From CAWBLP01 sp963721065 (GTDB taxonomy: Bacteria > Pseudomonadota > Alphaproteobacteria > Acetobacterales > Acetobacteraceae), in NCBI GenBank assembly GCA_963721065.1, contig CAVRHO010000008.1, positions 310,001-374,000 of the forward strand: a DNA stretch of 64,000 nt, given 5' to 3'. Below are positions 35,001 through 43,627 of this stretch, piece by piece. The position numbers and the translations under genes are program-made. Every line of letters starts with the position of its first letter. Position 1 is the first letter of the stretch. The notes under the pieces were generated by a model that searched no databases, had not been told where the DNA came from, and saw nothing but the letters and a program-made list of their open reading frames with translations.

Positions 35001-35164
35001 GCGGACGCACCGGGGAAGTTGGTGGACACGACCACCTGCGGCGGCACGATATCGGGAAACTGCGCCACCGGGATGCGCAGCATGGACAGGGCACCCGCCA
35101 GTACGGTCAGGATGGCGAAGACGATCGCCAGGCGCGGGCGATCGACGAAAATCCCGGAGATCAT
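32024..35164 (-). CDS. RND multidrug efflux transporter, inner-membrane subunit (AcrB/MexB/HAE1 type)
   Basis: 1046 residues, typical of the hydrophobe/amphiphile RND exporters. The first helix starts MISGIFVDRPRLAIVFAI. Porter-domain features include QFPDIVPPQVVVSTNFPG. The proton-relay Asp pair is in GIGVVVDDAIVVVENVERV, and the Lys in LIALAAKNGILIVEFAKE. It exports hydrophobic or amphiphilic compounds by proton antiport. I chose the ATG at 35164; longer frames run into the adaptor gene. It follows the adaptor gene by four bases. No outer-membrane channel gene or TetR regulator is adjacent, so a TolC-type partner must be elsewhere. Confidence 0.95.
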   Translation of the reverse strand: MISGIFVDRPRLAIVFAILTVLAGALSMLRIPVAQFPDIVPPQVVVSTNFPGASAAVVEATVAQPLEAAVVGVDKMIYMKSNSGNDGSYSLNVSFELGTDPDTDMVNVNNRVQQAMTKLPPEVQRAGVHLRKRSAAILEFLQFYSEGGKQTPLFISNYVTINVLDRLARTPGVGDAFLFGKMDYAMRVWFDMNRLTALHLAPSDIIKAIRAQNVQAPVGRIGARPTPNSTQFQLNVQTRGRLTTPAQFGNIVIRANPDGSVLRLRDVAQVELGAASMDTESRLNGNPAVSIGLYLAPGANAVATSARVAEALKQLGTRFPEGLKSRVFYDSSAFVASTIDEVVKTLAIAFGLVVLVVFLFLGNARATIIPIVAVPVSLIGTFAVLLAAGYSANTISLLAMVLGIGVVVDDAIVVVENVERVMAEEPDLPPKDATKKAMRQITGPVIAISLVLLSVFVPVAFIPGVSGELFRQFAVTISVAMLISAITALTLSPALCGVFLRHHGKPRGPMGYVLRGIDGVRRGYAQVIARILRLSVLSVVLVAGAAAGIWFLSERTPTSFLPEEDQGAFFIAVQLPDGASVSRTRAVVQRVENLVRPLPQVEGVLSIVGFSLLAGGNEPNAAFMVIKLKPFAERTAAADRAQAVIGRVFGLAHQIRSANVFPFNLPPIIGLSTSGGFEYQLENLEGRDPADMQSVMQGLIAAANGDKRLARVFSTFTASNPSIWLDIDREKAQALGLSISDVFNALQTTLGGYYVNDFNLYGRTWQVNIQGNEADRSDASAIYKIYVRNDRGQMVPLRAIADARIVLGPQVISRFNNYRAVSIHGSPAPGVSSGDALKAMAEISARTLPNGYGYEWSGTAYQEVQASGQTLGILALAVLFAYLFLVALYESWMIPVPVLLSVSVGVLGAFLGLLISGLSLDLYGEIGMVVLIALAAKNGILIVEFAKEERERGMPIREAAALGARMRFRAVMMTSIAFICGLIPLVWAEGAAMLSRRAVGTSVFAGMIAASSIGVFLIPMLYVTFQTIRERVKRRFARSYTSPHDH

Positions 35165-35168
35165 GCGG

Positions 35169-36347
35169 TCAATGCCCCGCCGCGTTCGCGCTGGGCGTGG
35201 CCGGATTGCCGGGCGACGGGCTGGCGGGACCGGGACTGACGGCAATGCCCGGGCGCACGCGCTGGATACCATCCAGCACCACCATCTCGCCCTGCTTCAG
35301 TCCGGACGTCACCACCGCGGTGGCCGGCGTGGACTGGCCAAGCTGGATGCGGCGGCGCTCCACATGGTTTTTCGCATTCACGACGTAAACGTAGCTGCCC
35401 TGCTGGTCCGACAGCACCGCCGCGCGGGGCACGCCCAGCGCGGTGACCGGTTGGATGCCTTCCACCAGCACGGTGACGAACTCGCCGTCGGTCAGCGGCC
35501 GGTCCACCGGCTGGCCAGCCTGCGCCGGCCTGCGGGCCGGGTTGGCGATGCGGGCACGCATGATGATCGTGTCGGTGCTCTGCTGCACGGTGGGCGCGAT
35601 GTAGTCGATCTTGCCCTCCTGGTCGTACAGCGTGCCGTCGGGCAGCCGCAGCTTCACCACCACCGCGTTCATGCCGCCCTTGCCGGCGTAATGCTTTTCC
35701 AGGTCGTTCTCGTCGCGCACCGCGATCGGGAACAGCACGTACATCGGGTTCTGGCTGACGATGGTCGCCAGCGGGCCGGAGCCGGGGGACACCACGTTGC
35801 CCACGCTGATCGTGCTGCGGCTGATCTTGCCGCCGACCGGGGCGTGGATTTCCGTGTAGTCCAGGTTGATCTGCGCCTGCTTGAGCTGTGCCTTCGCGGC
35901 CATCAATTGCGCCGCCTGCGCCCGCTGGTTGGCCACGGCGTCATCCACGCTGGACCGCTGGCCGGCCGGGGTGTGCAGAAGCTGCTGGGCGCGGGCCAAC
36001 TGGATGTTGGCGTTGGCCAGTTTGGCGCTTGCCTCGGCCACCGCAGCCTCATGCTGCTCGACAGCCGCCTCGAACGGGGCACGCTCCAGCTTGTACAGCA
36101 GTTCGCCCGGCGTTACCTCCGCGCCTTCGGTGAACAGGCGCTTTTCCAGGAACGCCGTCACGCGCGGCACCAGGGTGACGCGGTGGATCGCCTGCACCCG
36201 GCCGACATATTCCGACCGTTCGGTGATGGCGGTCTGCTTCACCCGCACCACGCCGACGGCCGGCGGGCCGCCGGGCGCCTGAGCCCAGGACGCGCCACAC
36301 AGCAACAGCATCAGGGCAAGCATGCCGCCCGGCAGGCGCAACGACAT
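35169..36347 (-). CDS. RND efflux periplasmic adaptor (membrane fusion protein)
   Basis: 392 residues from the ATG at 36347, with GGAGGGGAAAGG upstream and a signal peptide MSLRLPGGMLALMLLLCGASWAQA (not lipidated: no lipobox). Mature part: barrel-sandwich with YVGRVQAIHRVTLVPRVTAFL, a coiled-coil hairpin (about 95-150, A/Q/K-rich), IHAPVGGKISRS lipoyl half, then beta-barrel. The C-terminus is Pro/Ser-rich. It links the RND pump to the outer-membrane channel. Divergent from Liv cluster 2. Confidence 0.94.
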   Translation of the reverse strand: MSLRLPGGMLALMLLLCGASWAQAPGGPPAVGVVRVKQTAITERSEYVGRVQAIHRVTLVPRVTAFLEKRLFTEGAEVTPGELLYKLERAPFEAAVEQHEAAVAEASAKLANANIQLARAQQLLHTPAGQRSSVDDAVANQRAQAAQLMAAKAQLKQAQINLDYTEIHAPVGGKISRSTISVGNVVSPGSGPLATIVSQNPMYVLFPIAVRDENDLEKHYAGKGGMNAVVVKLRLPDGTLYDQEGKIDYIAPTVQQSTDTIIMRARIANPARRPAQAGQPVDRPLTDGEFVTVLVEGIQPVTALGVPRAAVLSDQQGSYVYVVNAKNHVERRRIQLGQSTPATAVVTSGLKQGEMVVLDGIQRVRPGIAVSPGPASPSPGNPATPSANAAGH

Positions 36348-36562
36348 CTCCGGCCTTTCCCCTCCAGCGCCTGTTTCGACGCGTGAACACACGCGTTTGC
36401 GACAAGTCGGCGGGGTGGTCAATCGGCTTGCAGGGCAGCCGACGCGGCGCGCCGCCACGGCCGGGGGCCTCAAGCGAGACAACTCTTGACAATTGGTAGA
36501 TGCGCCCCCGTAAGCTAACGCCGGACGCACGCACGAAAGCATACCAAACAGGGGAGGTTGCG

Positions 36563-37876
36563 ATGCTCCGTCGGGGACTCGCCCGCATGTTGTGCGGGCT
36601 GATCGTGGCTGCGCTTGGGCTGGCCGTCGCCACAGGCGCCATTGCCCAGGACAAGAAGATCAAGATCGGCGTGGTTTACGACCTGACCGGCCCGTTCGCC
36701 GGCGGAGGGTCGGAACTGCACTATCTCGGCGCCAAGATCATGATCGACTGGTTCAACGCCCACGGCGGCGTGGACGGCTACAAGATCGATGCGATCTATG
36801 CCGACGCCCAAAGCAAGCCCGACGTCGCCATCAATGAGGCGGTCCGCCTGATCGAGCAGGAAAAGGTGGACATGCTGCTGGGCTTCTACTCATCCGCCGA
36901 ATGCGTGCCCACCGCGGCGCGCGTCGAGGAATTCAAGAAGTTCATGTGGATTACCACCTGCATCGCCTCGCCGGTGCTGCGTGACCGCCACCTGCACTAC
37001 GTGTTCCGCCCGCAGCCCTACGGCACGCAGTGGGGCCTGTCCTCCACCGCCATGGTTGCGGCGTACTCGAAAGCCCAACTCGGCAAGGACCCGAAGAACC
37101 TGCGCATCGCCATCATCCACGAAGACGGGCCGTACGGCACCGACGTCGCCAAAGGCAACGCCGAGGGCGCCAGGAAGGCCGGCATGAAGGTCGTGCTGAA
37201 CGAAGGCTATTCGGTGACCTCGCCCGACCTGTCCTCGCTGGTGACCAAGCTGAAGCGGGCCCGGCCGGACGTGATCTTCCACACCGGATACAACCCCGAC
37301 ATCAGCCTGTTCCTGCGCCAGGCGCGCGAACTGGGGCTGCATTTCTCGGCCCTGGTGGGGCATGGCGCCGGCTACAGCGACTACAACAAGATCAAGCAGT
37401 CGGTTGGCAACGATGCCAACTACTTCTTCGACGTCGATCCGATCTCCATCTGGGAGACCAATCCGAAATCGCTGCAGCCGCAACTGCTGCCGCTGATCAA
37501 GATGGTCGGCGACCAGTACATGAAGCTGAAGCCGGACACGGTGATCAAGTCGCCGCACCTCGGCATGGCGGCTTCCAACACCTACGTGTTCCTGTCCGAC
37601 GTGCTGCCGCGCGCGATCAAGAAATATGGCGGCATCACCGCCGACGACCTGCGCAAGGCCGCCATGGACACCGACATCCCGGACGGCGGCACCATGCTGG
37701 GCTTCGGCGTGAAGTTCGAGGGCCCGCAGGATGCAATGGCCGGCCAGAACGAGCGGGCCTATCCGGTGGTGATCCAGTACATCGACGACAAGAGCTACGT
37801 GGTGTGGCCAAAGGCGCAGCAGCAGCGCGAGCCGGTGCTGAAGCTGCCGTCCAGCTCACCCTACGCCGCGCGGTGA
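36563..37876 (+). CDS. ABC transporter substrate-binding protein, branched-chain amino acid type (Liv cluster 2)
   Basis: 437 residues. The ATG at 36563 has GGGGAGG at 36551-36557 and gives a leader RRGLARMLCGLIVAALGLAVATGAIAQ. Mature start DKKIKIGVVYDLTGPFAGGGSE. Periplasmic fold with AECVPTAARVEE and HTGYNPDISLFLRQAREL. A possible promoter TTGACA lies at 36486-36491 but its -10 is weak. It begins the order SBP-G-F-H-M, with the ATPase genes next, unlike cluster 1. The stop is seven bases before livG. Confidence 0.93.
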   Translation: MLRRGLARMLCGLIVAALGLAVATGAIAQDKKIKIGVVYDLTGPFAGGGSELHYLGAKIMIDWFNAHGGVDGYKIDAIYADAQSKPDVAINEAVRLIEQEKVDMLLGFYSSAECVPTAARVEEFKKFMWITTCIASPVLRDRHLHYVFRPQPYGTQWGLSSTAMVAAYSKAQLGKDPKNLRIAIIHEDGPYGTDVAKGNAEGARKAGMKVVLNEGYSVTSPDLSSLVTKLKRARPDVIFHTGYNPDISLFLRQARELGLHFSALVGHGAGYSDYNKIKQSVGNDANYFFDVDPISIWETNPKSLQPQLLPLIKMVGDQYMKLKPDTVIKSPHLGMAASNTYVFLSDVLPRAIKKYGGITADDLRKAAMDTDIPDGGTMLGFGVKFEGPQDAMAGQNERAYPVVIQYIDDKSYVVWPKAQQQREPVLKLPSSSPYAAR

Positions 37877-37883
37877 TCGTGTT

Positions 37884-38642
37884 GTGCTGGAGGTTTCCGG
37901 CCTGACCAAACGGTTCGGCGGATTCACCGCCGTATCGGATGTGTCGTTCCGGGTCGATCAGGGCGAGATCCTCGGCCTGATCGGCCCCAACGGCTCGGGC
38001 AAGAGCACGATCTTCAACATGCTGTCGGGCACGCTGGCGCCCACCGCGGGATCGATCCGCTTCCAGGGACGCGAAATCGGTGGGCTGCCACCACACCGCA
38101 TCATCAACATGGGCGTGGGACGGACCTTTCAGATCCCCAAGCCGTTCCACCGGCTGACATTGTTCGAGAACGTGGCACTGGCCGGATTCTACGGCCAGGG
38201 CCGCCATTCCCGCACGCGTGCGTTCGAGGCGGCGGAACATGCGCTGTCGCTGGTGGGCCTGCCCACCGGCCGCGATGCGTCGGTGGATGGGCTGGGCGCG
38301 GCGGGGCTGAAAAAGCTGGAACTGGCGAAGGCGCTCGCCACCGGGCCGAAACTGCTGCTGGCGGACGAAAGCCTGGGCGGGCTGGACGAATCCGAGATGG
38401 ACCAGGCGGCCGACATGCTGCGGCAAATCCGCAGCGAACTGGGCATCACCATCATCTGGGTGGAACACATCATGGGCGTGCTGATGCGCGTGGTGGACCG
38501 GGTGATGGTGCTGGACCATGGCGTGAAGATCGCCGAGGGCCTGCCGGCCGCTGTCTCCGGCGATCCGCGGGTGGTGGAAGTGTACCTGGGCACGGATGCG
38601 CTGGAGGTGCAGGAAATGACCGCCGGCCGGGTGGGGGCGTGA
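37884..38642 (+). CDS. livG: ABC ATPase LivG type (cluster 2), degenerate signature
   Basis: 252 residues, GTG start at 37884. Walker A GPNGSGKST and Q-loop VGRTFQIPKPF are normal. The signature is LGAAGLKKLELAKAL instead of LSGGQ, and Walker B reads LLLADESLGGLD (Ser for Pro). The catalytic Glu (DE) remains. EHIMGVL switch follows. It works with LivF in cluster 2. The signature change is a real family-level variation or loss of one ATP site; sequence alone cannot tell which. Confidence 0.93.
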   Translation: MLEVSGLTKRFGGFTAVSDVSFRVDQGEILGLIGPNGSGKSTIFNMLSGTLAPTAGSIRFQGREIGGLPPHRIINMGVGRTFQIPKPFHRLTLFENVALAGFYGQGRHSRTRAFEAAEHALSLVGLPTGRDASVDGLGAAGLKKLELAKALATGPKLLLADESLGGLDESEMDQAADMLRQIRSELGITIIWVEHIMGVLMRVVDRVMVLDHGVKIAEGLPAAVSGDPRVVEVYLGTDALEVQEMTAGRVGA

Positions 38643-38707
38643 TGAAGGAGCGGATGGTACGCAACGACACGGCACCGCACGCCAGCGCAGACCGCCGATG
38701 AGTACCG

Positions 38708-39412
38708 ATGCTTTCCCTCGACCACGTCGATGCCGGCTACGGCAGCTTCCAGGCATTGTTCGACGTGTCGCTCCAGGTAAACGCCGGGGAAGCGGTCGGC
38801 GTGATCGGCCCGAACGGCGCGGGCAAGACCACGCTGATGCGGGTGATCTCCGGCCTGATCCGCCCGCGCCGCGGCACGCTCAGCATGGACGGCACCGACC
38901 TGCTGACCACGCCCGCGCATCGCATCCTCGCTTTGGGCATCGCGCATGTGCCGGAAAACCGCCGGTTGTTCCCCCGCATGACGGTGGAGGAAAACCTGCG
39001 CATCGGCGCCTTCATCCCCGCCGCCCGCGCGAAGTTCCGCGAGCGGCTGGCCTTCGTGTACGACCTGTTTCCCCGCATGGCCGAACGCCGCCACCAACTG
39101 GCCGGCACGATGTCCGGCGGCGAGCAGCAGATGTGCGCGATCGGGCGCGCGCTGATGTCGGAACCGCGCCTGCTGCTGCTGGACGAACCGTCCGCCGGCC
39201 TGGCACCGGTGATCGTGCAGCAGGTGTTCGCCCTGGTCGGCCGTATCCGCGCCAGCGGCCTGACCGTGCTGATCGTCGAACAGAACGTGCGCCAGGTGCT
39301 GCGCGTCGTGGACCGCGCCTACCTGCTGGAAGCCGGCAGCATCCGCGCCAGCGGCACCGCCGCGGAACTGCTGGAAAGCGAGGCGATCCGCGAATCCTAT
39401 CTTGGAGTTTGA
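38708..39412 (+). CDS. livF: ABC ATPase LivF type (cluster 2)
   Basis: 234 residues. Walker A GPNGAGKTT, VPENRRLFPRMTVEENL, canonical signature MSGGEQQMCAIGRAL and Walker B LLLLDEPSAGLAP, then VEQNVRQ. The ATG at 38708 follows a 65-base gap after livG. The stop is seven bases before livH. Confidence 0.94.
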   Translation: MLSLDHVDAGYGSFQALFDVSLQVNAGEAVGVIGPNGAGKTTLMRVISGLIRPRRGTLSMDGTDLLTTPAHRILALGIAHVPENRRLFPRMTVEENLRIGAFIPAARAKFRERLAFVYDLFPRMAERRHQLAGTMSGGEQQMCAIGRALMSEPRLLLLDEPSAGLAPVIVQQVFALVGRIRASGLTVLIVEQNVRQVLRVVDRAYLLEAGSIRASGTAAELLESEAIRESYLGV

Positions 39413-39419
39413 CCCAGCC

Positions 39420-40292
39420 ATGTCCGGCATCTTCGACATTTTCCTGCTCGAAGCCCTGATCAACGGCGTGCTGCTCGGCGGCGTGCTCGCGCTGCTGGCG
39501 CTGGGGCTGAACCTGATCTTCGGCGTGATCGACGTGGTGTGGATCTGTTACGCCGAGCTGATCATGCTGGGCATGTATTGCATGTATTATTTGTTCGCGG
39601 TGTATCATGTGCCATACCTGATCGCCGCCGTGGTCTCGATTGCCGGAGTTGGCGTGCTGGGCGTGCTGCTGCACGTGCTGGTGATCCAGCCGGTGCTCGG
39701 CACCGCGCCGATCAACCAGTTGCTGGCCACCGGCGGCGTGCTGTTCTTCCTGCAAAGCGTCGCCACGGTTTCGTTCGGTATCGACTTCCACAACCTGGGC
39801 ATCCGCCTGCCGGTGCTGGACGTGGCCGACATGTATATCAGCTATGCGCGGCTTCTGGCCTTCGCCGCGGCCCTGGCGGGGATGGTGGCGCTGTACCTGT
39901 TCCTCAGCCGCACCTATATCGGCACCGCGATCCGCGCCATCGCCCAGGACCGGCATATCATGCCGCTGATGGGCGTGGATACACGCCGCGTGTACCTGAT
40001 CACCTCGGCCATCGGCGGAATGCTGGCGGGTCTCGCCGCCTGCCTGCTGGTGCTGCAATACGATGTGCACCCGTTCATCGGCCTGACCTTCGGCCCGATC
40101 ACCTTCATGATCTGCGTGCTGGGCGGGCTGGGCAACATGATCGGCGGCTTCGTCGCGGCCTTCGTCTTCGCCGAAATCATATCAGTTGCGGGGCTCTACA
40201 TGGATCTGGAGTGGGGCTACGTGTTCGCCTTCGTGTTCTTCGTGGTGATGATGTTCGCCCGCCCGCAGGGGCTGATCGCGCGGCGCACATGA
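39420..40292 (+). CDS. livH: ABC permease LivH type (cluster 2)
   Basis: 290 residues, about eight membrane segments. ALLALGLNLIFGVIDVVWICYAELIMLG is the family N-terminus; IRAIAQDRHIMPLMGVDT is the coupling loop; CVLGGLGNMIGGF near the end. I took the ATG at 39420; a TTG six codons earlier is possible. Overlaps livM by four bases (ATGA). Confidence 0.93.
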   Translation: MSGIFDIFLLEALINGVLLGGVLALLALGLNLIFGVIDVVWICYAELIMLGMYCMYYLFAVYHVPYLIAAVVSIAGVGVLGVLLHVLVIQPVLGTAPINQLLATGGVLFFLQSVATVSFGIDFHNLGIRLPVLDVADMYISYARLLAFAAALAGMVALYLFLSRTYIGTAIRAIAQDRHIMPLMGVDTRRVYLITSAIGGMLAGLAACLLVLQYDVHPFIGLTFGPITFMICVLGGLGNMIGGFVAAFVFAEIISVAGLYMDLEWGYVFAFVFFVVMMFARPQGLIARRT

Positions 40293-41275
40293 CAGACTGG
40301 AAGCCCTGGGCGATCGCCGGAGTCGCACTGGTCGCGCTGCCGTTCGTGTACAGCGAGCCCTACCCGCTGCACATCGCGGTGATCATCCTGATCTGGTCCT
40401 TCGTGTACACATCGTGGTCGGTGATGGGCCGATTCGGCCTGGTATCGCTGGGGCACGGCGCCTTCTTCGGCATCGGCGCCTACGTCACCGCGCTGCTGTG
40501 GAACAACTTTCACCTGACACCATGGATCGGCATACCGTTGGCGATGCTGGCCGCCATGCTGGTTGCCGTGCTGATCGCCTACCCCTGCTCACGGTTCCGT
40601 ATCACCGGCCACTACTTCGCGCTGGTCACACTGGCCCTCAGCGCGATCGTCCTGCAGGTGGTGACCGCCACGCGCGACATCACCGGCGGCTCCCTCGGCT
40701 ATACGCCGCAACGCTTCCAGGGCGGCAGCTCGATCTACGCGCTGCAGTTCACCGGCAAGCAGACCTGGTACCTGATCGCACTGGCGGTCTGGGCGGCCGG
40801 GCTGCTGATCCGCTGGCGGGTGGATCGCAGCATGCTGCGCTACGCCCTGGAAGCCATCGCCGAGGACGAGGCCGCCGCGGGCGCCGCCGGCGTGCACGTC
40901 ACCGCGGAGAAGCTGAAGATCACCGTGCTGAGTGCGGGCATGACCGCGTTCGCCGGTGCGATCTACTGCCAGTACCAGATGTTCATTTCACCCGACACCG
41001 TCAGCGGCGTGGCGTTATCGCTGCAGATGGTGTTCGCCGCGGTGGTCGGCGGGCTGTACGTGCTGCTGGGGCCGACGGTGGGCGCGCTGATCACCATCGT
41101 TCTGACCGAGACGCTGCGCATTACCTTCGGCACGGCGGCGGTGGGATGGGACAACCTGGTGTATGGCGCCCTGCTGGTGGTGTTCATCATCTTCCTGCCG
41201 CAGGGCCTGGTCGGGTCGCTGCGGCTGCGTCCCCGCACGCCTGCGTCGGGCGCTGGGGTAATGCCGGCTGCATGA
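40289..41275 (+). CDS. livM: ABC permease LivM type (cluster 2)
   Basis: 328 residues, starts MTDWKPWAIAGVALVALP in the ATGA overlap. Signature MGRFGLVSLGHGAFFGIGAYVTALLW; coupling loop LEAIAEDEAAAGAAGVHVT; AAVVGGLYVLLGPTVGA. Last gene of cluster 2. Confidence 0.93.
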   Translation: MTDWKPWAIAGVALVALPFVYSEPYPLHIAVIILIWSFVYTSWSVMGRFGLVSLGHGAFFGIGAYVTALLWNNFHLTPWIGIPLAMLAAMLVAVLIAYPCSRFRITGHYFALVTLALSAIVLQVVTATRDITGGSLGYTPQRFQGGSSIYALQFTGKQTWYLIALAVWAAGLLIRWRVDRSMLRYALEAIAEDEAAAGAAGVHVTAEKLKITVLSAGMTAFAGAIYCQYQMFISPDTVSGVALSLQMVFAAVVGGLYVLLGPTVGALITIVLTETLRITFGTAAVGWDNLVYGALLVVFIIFLPQGLVGSLRLRPRTPASGAGVMPAA

Positions 41276-41405
41276 ATTTTGAGGTCCGTCCAACCGTCTG
41301 CGTCCATTGCCGGTTGGGAGACCGCCGGCAAACCGTACGGCGCCACGGCGGACGCATGCCCCGTGAGCGTTGCGTCAGGGGCGGGTCACCCGGGATGCAT
41401 TCAGT

Positions 41406-41490
41406 GTCATGGCCCGCGCAGGCGGGCCATCCACGACTTTCCTCCGATGCGAACAGCAAAGTCACGGGTGGCGGACCTTCGCCCGCCACG
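41406..41490. repeat. Dispersed REP-doublet, family B, degenerate copy 4
   Basis: 85 bases with decayed arms (TCATGGCCCGCGCAGGCGGG... and ...GGCGGACCTTCGCCCGCCACG). It lies in the 345-base gap 41276-41620 between convergent livM and the acetolactate-synthase-like gene. The remainder of the gap has no gene. Confidence 0.7.
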
Positions 41491-41620
41491 CGTGGCACGG
41501 TCTGCTGACGCACTGTGATGCAACCGGGACTGCATGAACCCGTCTGCACCCGCACCATAACGCCTGGGTGGCCGTCCGGGTCTATGCGAACCGCCACAGC
41601 CCGGTTGCCGCTGCGCGCCG

Positions 41621-43282
41621 CTACAACGGATTCGTCAGTTGCCCCAATTTATCGGTCAACTTCGTATTCTCTGAGTAATCCACCGGGCACGCGATAACCG
41701 ACACGGCGGTGTCGTCCAGCGCCTTCTGCAGCGTCGGCAGCAGTTGCGACGCCGCGGAGATCAGATAGCCCTTGGCACCGAAACTCTCGGCGTACTTCAC
41801 GAAGTCCGGATTGGTGAAATCGACATGGACATGGTGGCCGATCTCCAGATCCATCTTCCACTTGATCAGCCCATAGGCGCTATCGACCCAGACGAGCACC
41901 ACCAGCGGGATCTTCTCCCGGATTGCCGTCTCGATCTCCTGTGAGTTCATCAGGAAGCTGCCATCGCCCATCACGGCCAGGACCTTGCGGTCGGGGCGGG
42001 CGAGCTTCGCACCGAGCGCACCGGGCAGCGCGAAGGCCATCGTGGCGAGGCCATTGGAGACAAGGCAGGTCAGCGGCGCATAGGTCGGATACAGCCGGGA
42101 CATCCACATCTTGATCGCACCGGTGTCGGCAAGGACGATATCTTCGTCACCCATTGCCTTGCGAATATCGCCGACGATCCGTTGCGGCTTCAGCGGGCAA
42201 CTGTCATCCCCCGCACCCCCTGCCAGTTCGGCGTCCCGAAGCTCCCTGATCCGGGAGTCGGTCCGTGGCACGGACAACGGGCTATCCGCGAGGGCTGTAC
42301 CCAGTGCCGAAATGGCGTGGCCGATATCGGCCTCGATGCTCGCCGCGACCGGATAGGCGGAATCGGTATCCGCGGCAAAGCGACCGACGTGAACGATCGT
42401 CTTGTCCCTGGAAGGATTGACCCGGACCGGGGCGAATTCCTGCAATTCGTAGCCGATGGCGAGGATCAGGTCCGCCTGGTCGAACGCGAAATTCTCGTAG
42501 TCGTGGCGCATGAAACCAATGACGCCCAGTGCATTGGGATGCCGGTCGGAGATGACGCCTTTGCCCATGAAGGTCGTTGCGACGGGAACCTGAAGCTGCT
42601 CGGACAGCCGTGTCAGCGCCTCGGACTGGCCGGCGCGCGCCACGCCGTGCCCGGCAAGGATGATCGGGTGCTTCGCCTTGCGCAGCAGCGCCACCGCCGC
42701 CGCCACCTGTGCCGGGTCGGCGCCGGCGGCATGGTGCGGACGGGCTGCGAGAGGCCGTGCATCCGCGGGAACTTCGGCGCCCTCGAGATCCTCCGGGATG
42801 GCGATGTAGGTTGCGCCGGGACGCTCCGCCTGGGCGACATCGAAGGCCTTGCGCACCACTTCCGGTGTCGCGGCCGGCGTCAGCAGCGTGTCGGCCCATT
42901 TGGTGACCGGCCTGAACATGGAGACCAGATCGACGATCTGGTGCGACTCCTTGTAGATGCGGTCCAGGCCGACCTGGGCGGTGATGGCGACGAGCGGCGT
43001 CGAATCGGTCTGCGCGTCGGCAACGCCCAGCAGCAGGTTGATGGCACCGGGGCCGAGCGTCGCGGTGCACACACCGGCCTTGCCGCTGACACGGCCGTAG
43101 ATGTCGGCCATGAATGCCGCGGCCTGTTCATGTCGCGCCAGGATGAAACGGATCTTCGAGCCGGCGAGGGCGTCAACCAGGCGGATGTTTTCTTCACCCG
43201 GAATTCCGAAGACATGGGCGACGCCTTCAGCCTCGAGGCATGCGACGACAAGATCGGCCACCGTCCTGGGCTGCGCGGTCAT
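41621..43282 (-). CDS. Thiamine-diphosphate enzyme, catabolic acetolactate synthase (AlsS) type
   Basis: 553 residues. Three TPP-enzyme domains: N-terminal VFGIPGEENIRLVDAL (catalytic Glu), central Rossmann-like domain (about 190-330), and C-terminal TPP domain with GDGSFLMNSQEIETAIREK. The Mg loop reads VWVDSAYG where AlsS homologues usually have VWNDS: the first Asn is Val but the Asp remains. The tail PVDYSENTKLTDKLG is AlsS-like. It would condense two pyruvates to acetolactate; other keto-acid carboligases or decarboxylases of this family are possible. The start ATG has GGAGAG upstream. Stands alone, divergent from the lactonase. Confidence 0.87.
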   Translation of the reverse strand: MTAQPRTVADLVVACLEAEGVAHVFGIPGEENIRLVDALAGSKIRFILARHEQAAAFMADIYGRVSGKAGVCTATLGPGAINLLLGVADAQTDSTPLVAITAQVGLDRIYKESHQIVDLVSMFRPVTKWADTLLTPAATPEVVRKAFDVAQAERPGATYIAIPEDLEGAEVPADARPLAARPHHAAGADPAQVAAAVALLRKAKHPIILAGHGVARAGQSEALTRLSEQLQVPVATTFMGKGVISDRHPNALGVIGFMRHDYENFAFDQADLILAIGYELQEFAPVRVNPSRDKTIVHVGRFAADTDSAYPVAASIEADIGHAISALGTALADSPLSVPRTDSRIRELRDAELAGGAGDDSCPLKPQRIVGDIRKAMGDEDIVLADTGAIKMWMSRLYPTYAPLTCLVSNGLATMAFALPGALGAKLARPDRKVLAVMGDGSFLMNSQEIETAIREKIPLVVLVWVDSAYGLIKWKMDLEIGHHVHVDFTNPDFVKYAESFGAKGYLISAASQLLPTLQKALDDTAVSVIACPVDYSENTKLTDKLGQLTNPL

Positions 43283-43627
43283 GCTGACACTCTCCTTGGT
43301 ACGCGGTTGGCTTTCAGGCGGTCGGCGGAGCGGTCCCGGAACGGAATGCGTGTCGGGCACACGTGGGAAGGCAACTGGACGAACGTCTTGGTCCGGGCGG
43401 TGCCTCTGGCACGAACGATGGCGGGGCGACGGTCGCCCGGCAAAAGTGCCGGCCCGGTCGTACGCTGCACCGTCTCCGGTGCGCAGGCGTGCGGGAGCAC
43501 AGGGCAAGCCTGCCCGGAGCGTGTGACTGATGTCAAATCATGCCTTTGGCCATGATCGATGGGCGGTTCCCCTGCCCTCTTCATGCCCATGCTTGCCTTC
43601 TGCGCACCGCCGCCGCACGCTGCGGGC
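43283..43627. other. Divergent intergenic region, no gene seen
   Basis: 345 bases between the acetolactate-synthase-like gene and the SMP-30 gene. It must contain their promoters. I found no operator-like palindrome, repeat or ORF that I can support. Confidence 0.5.
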
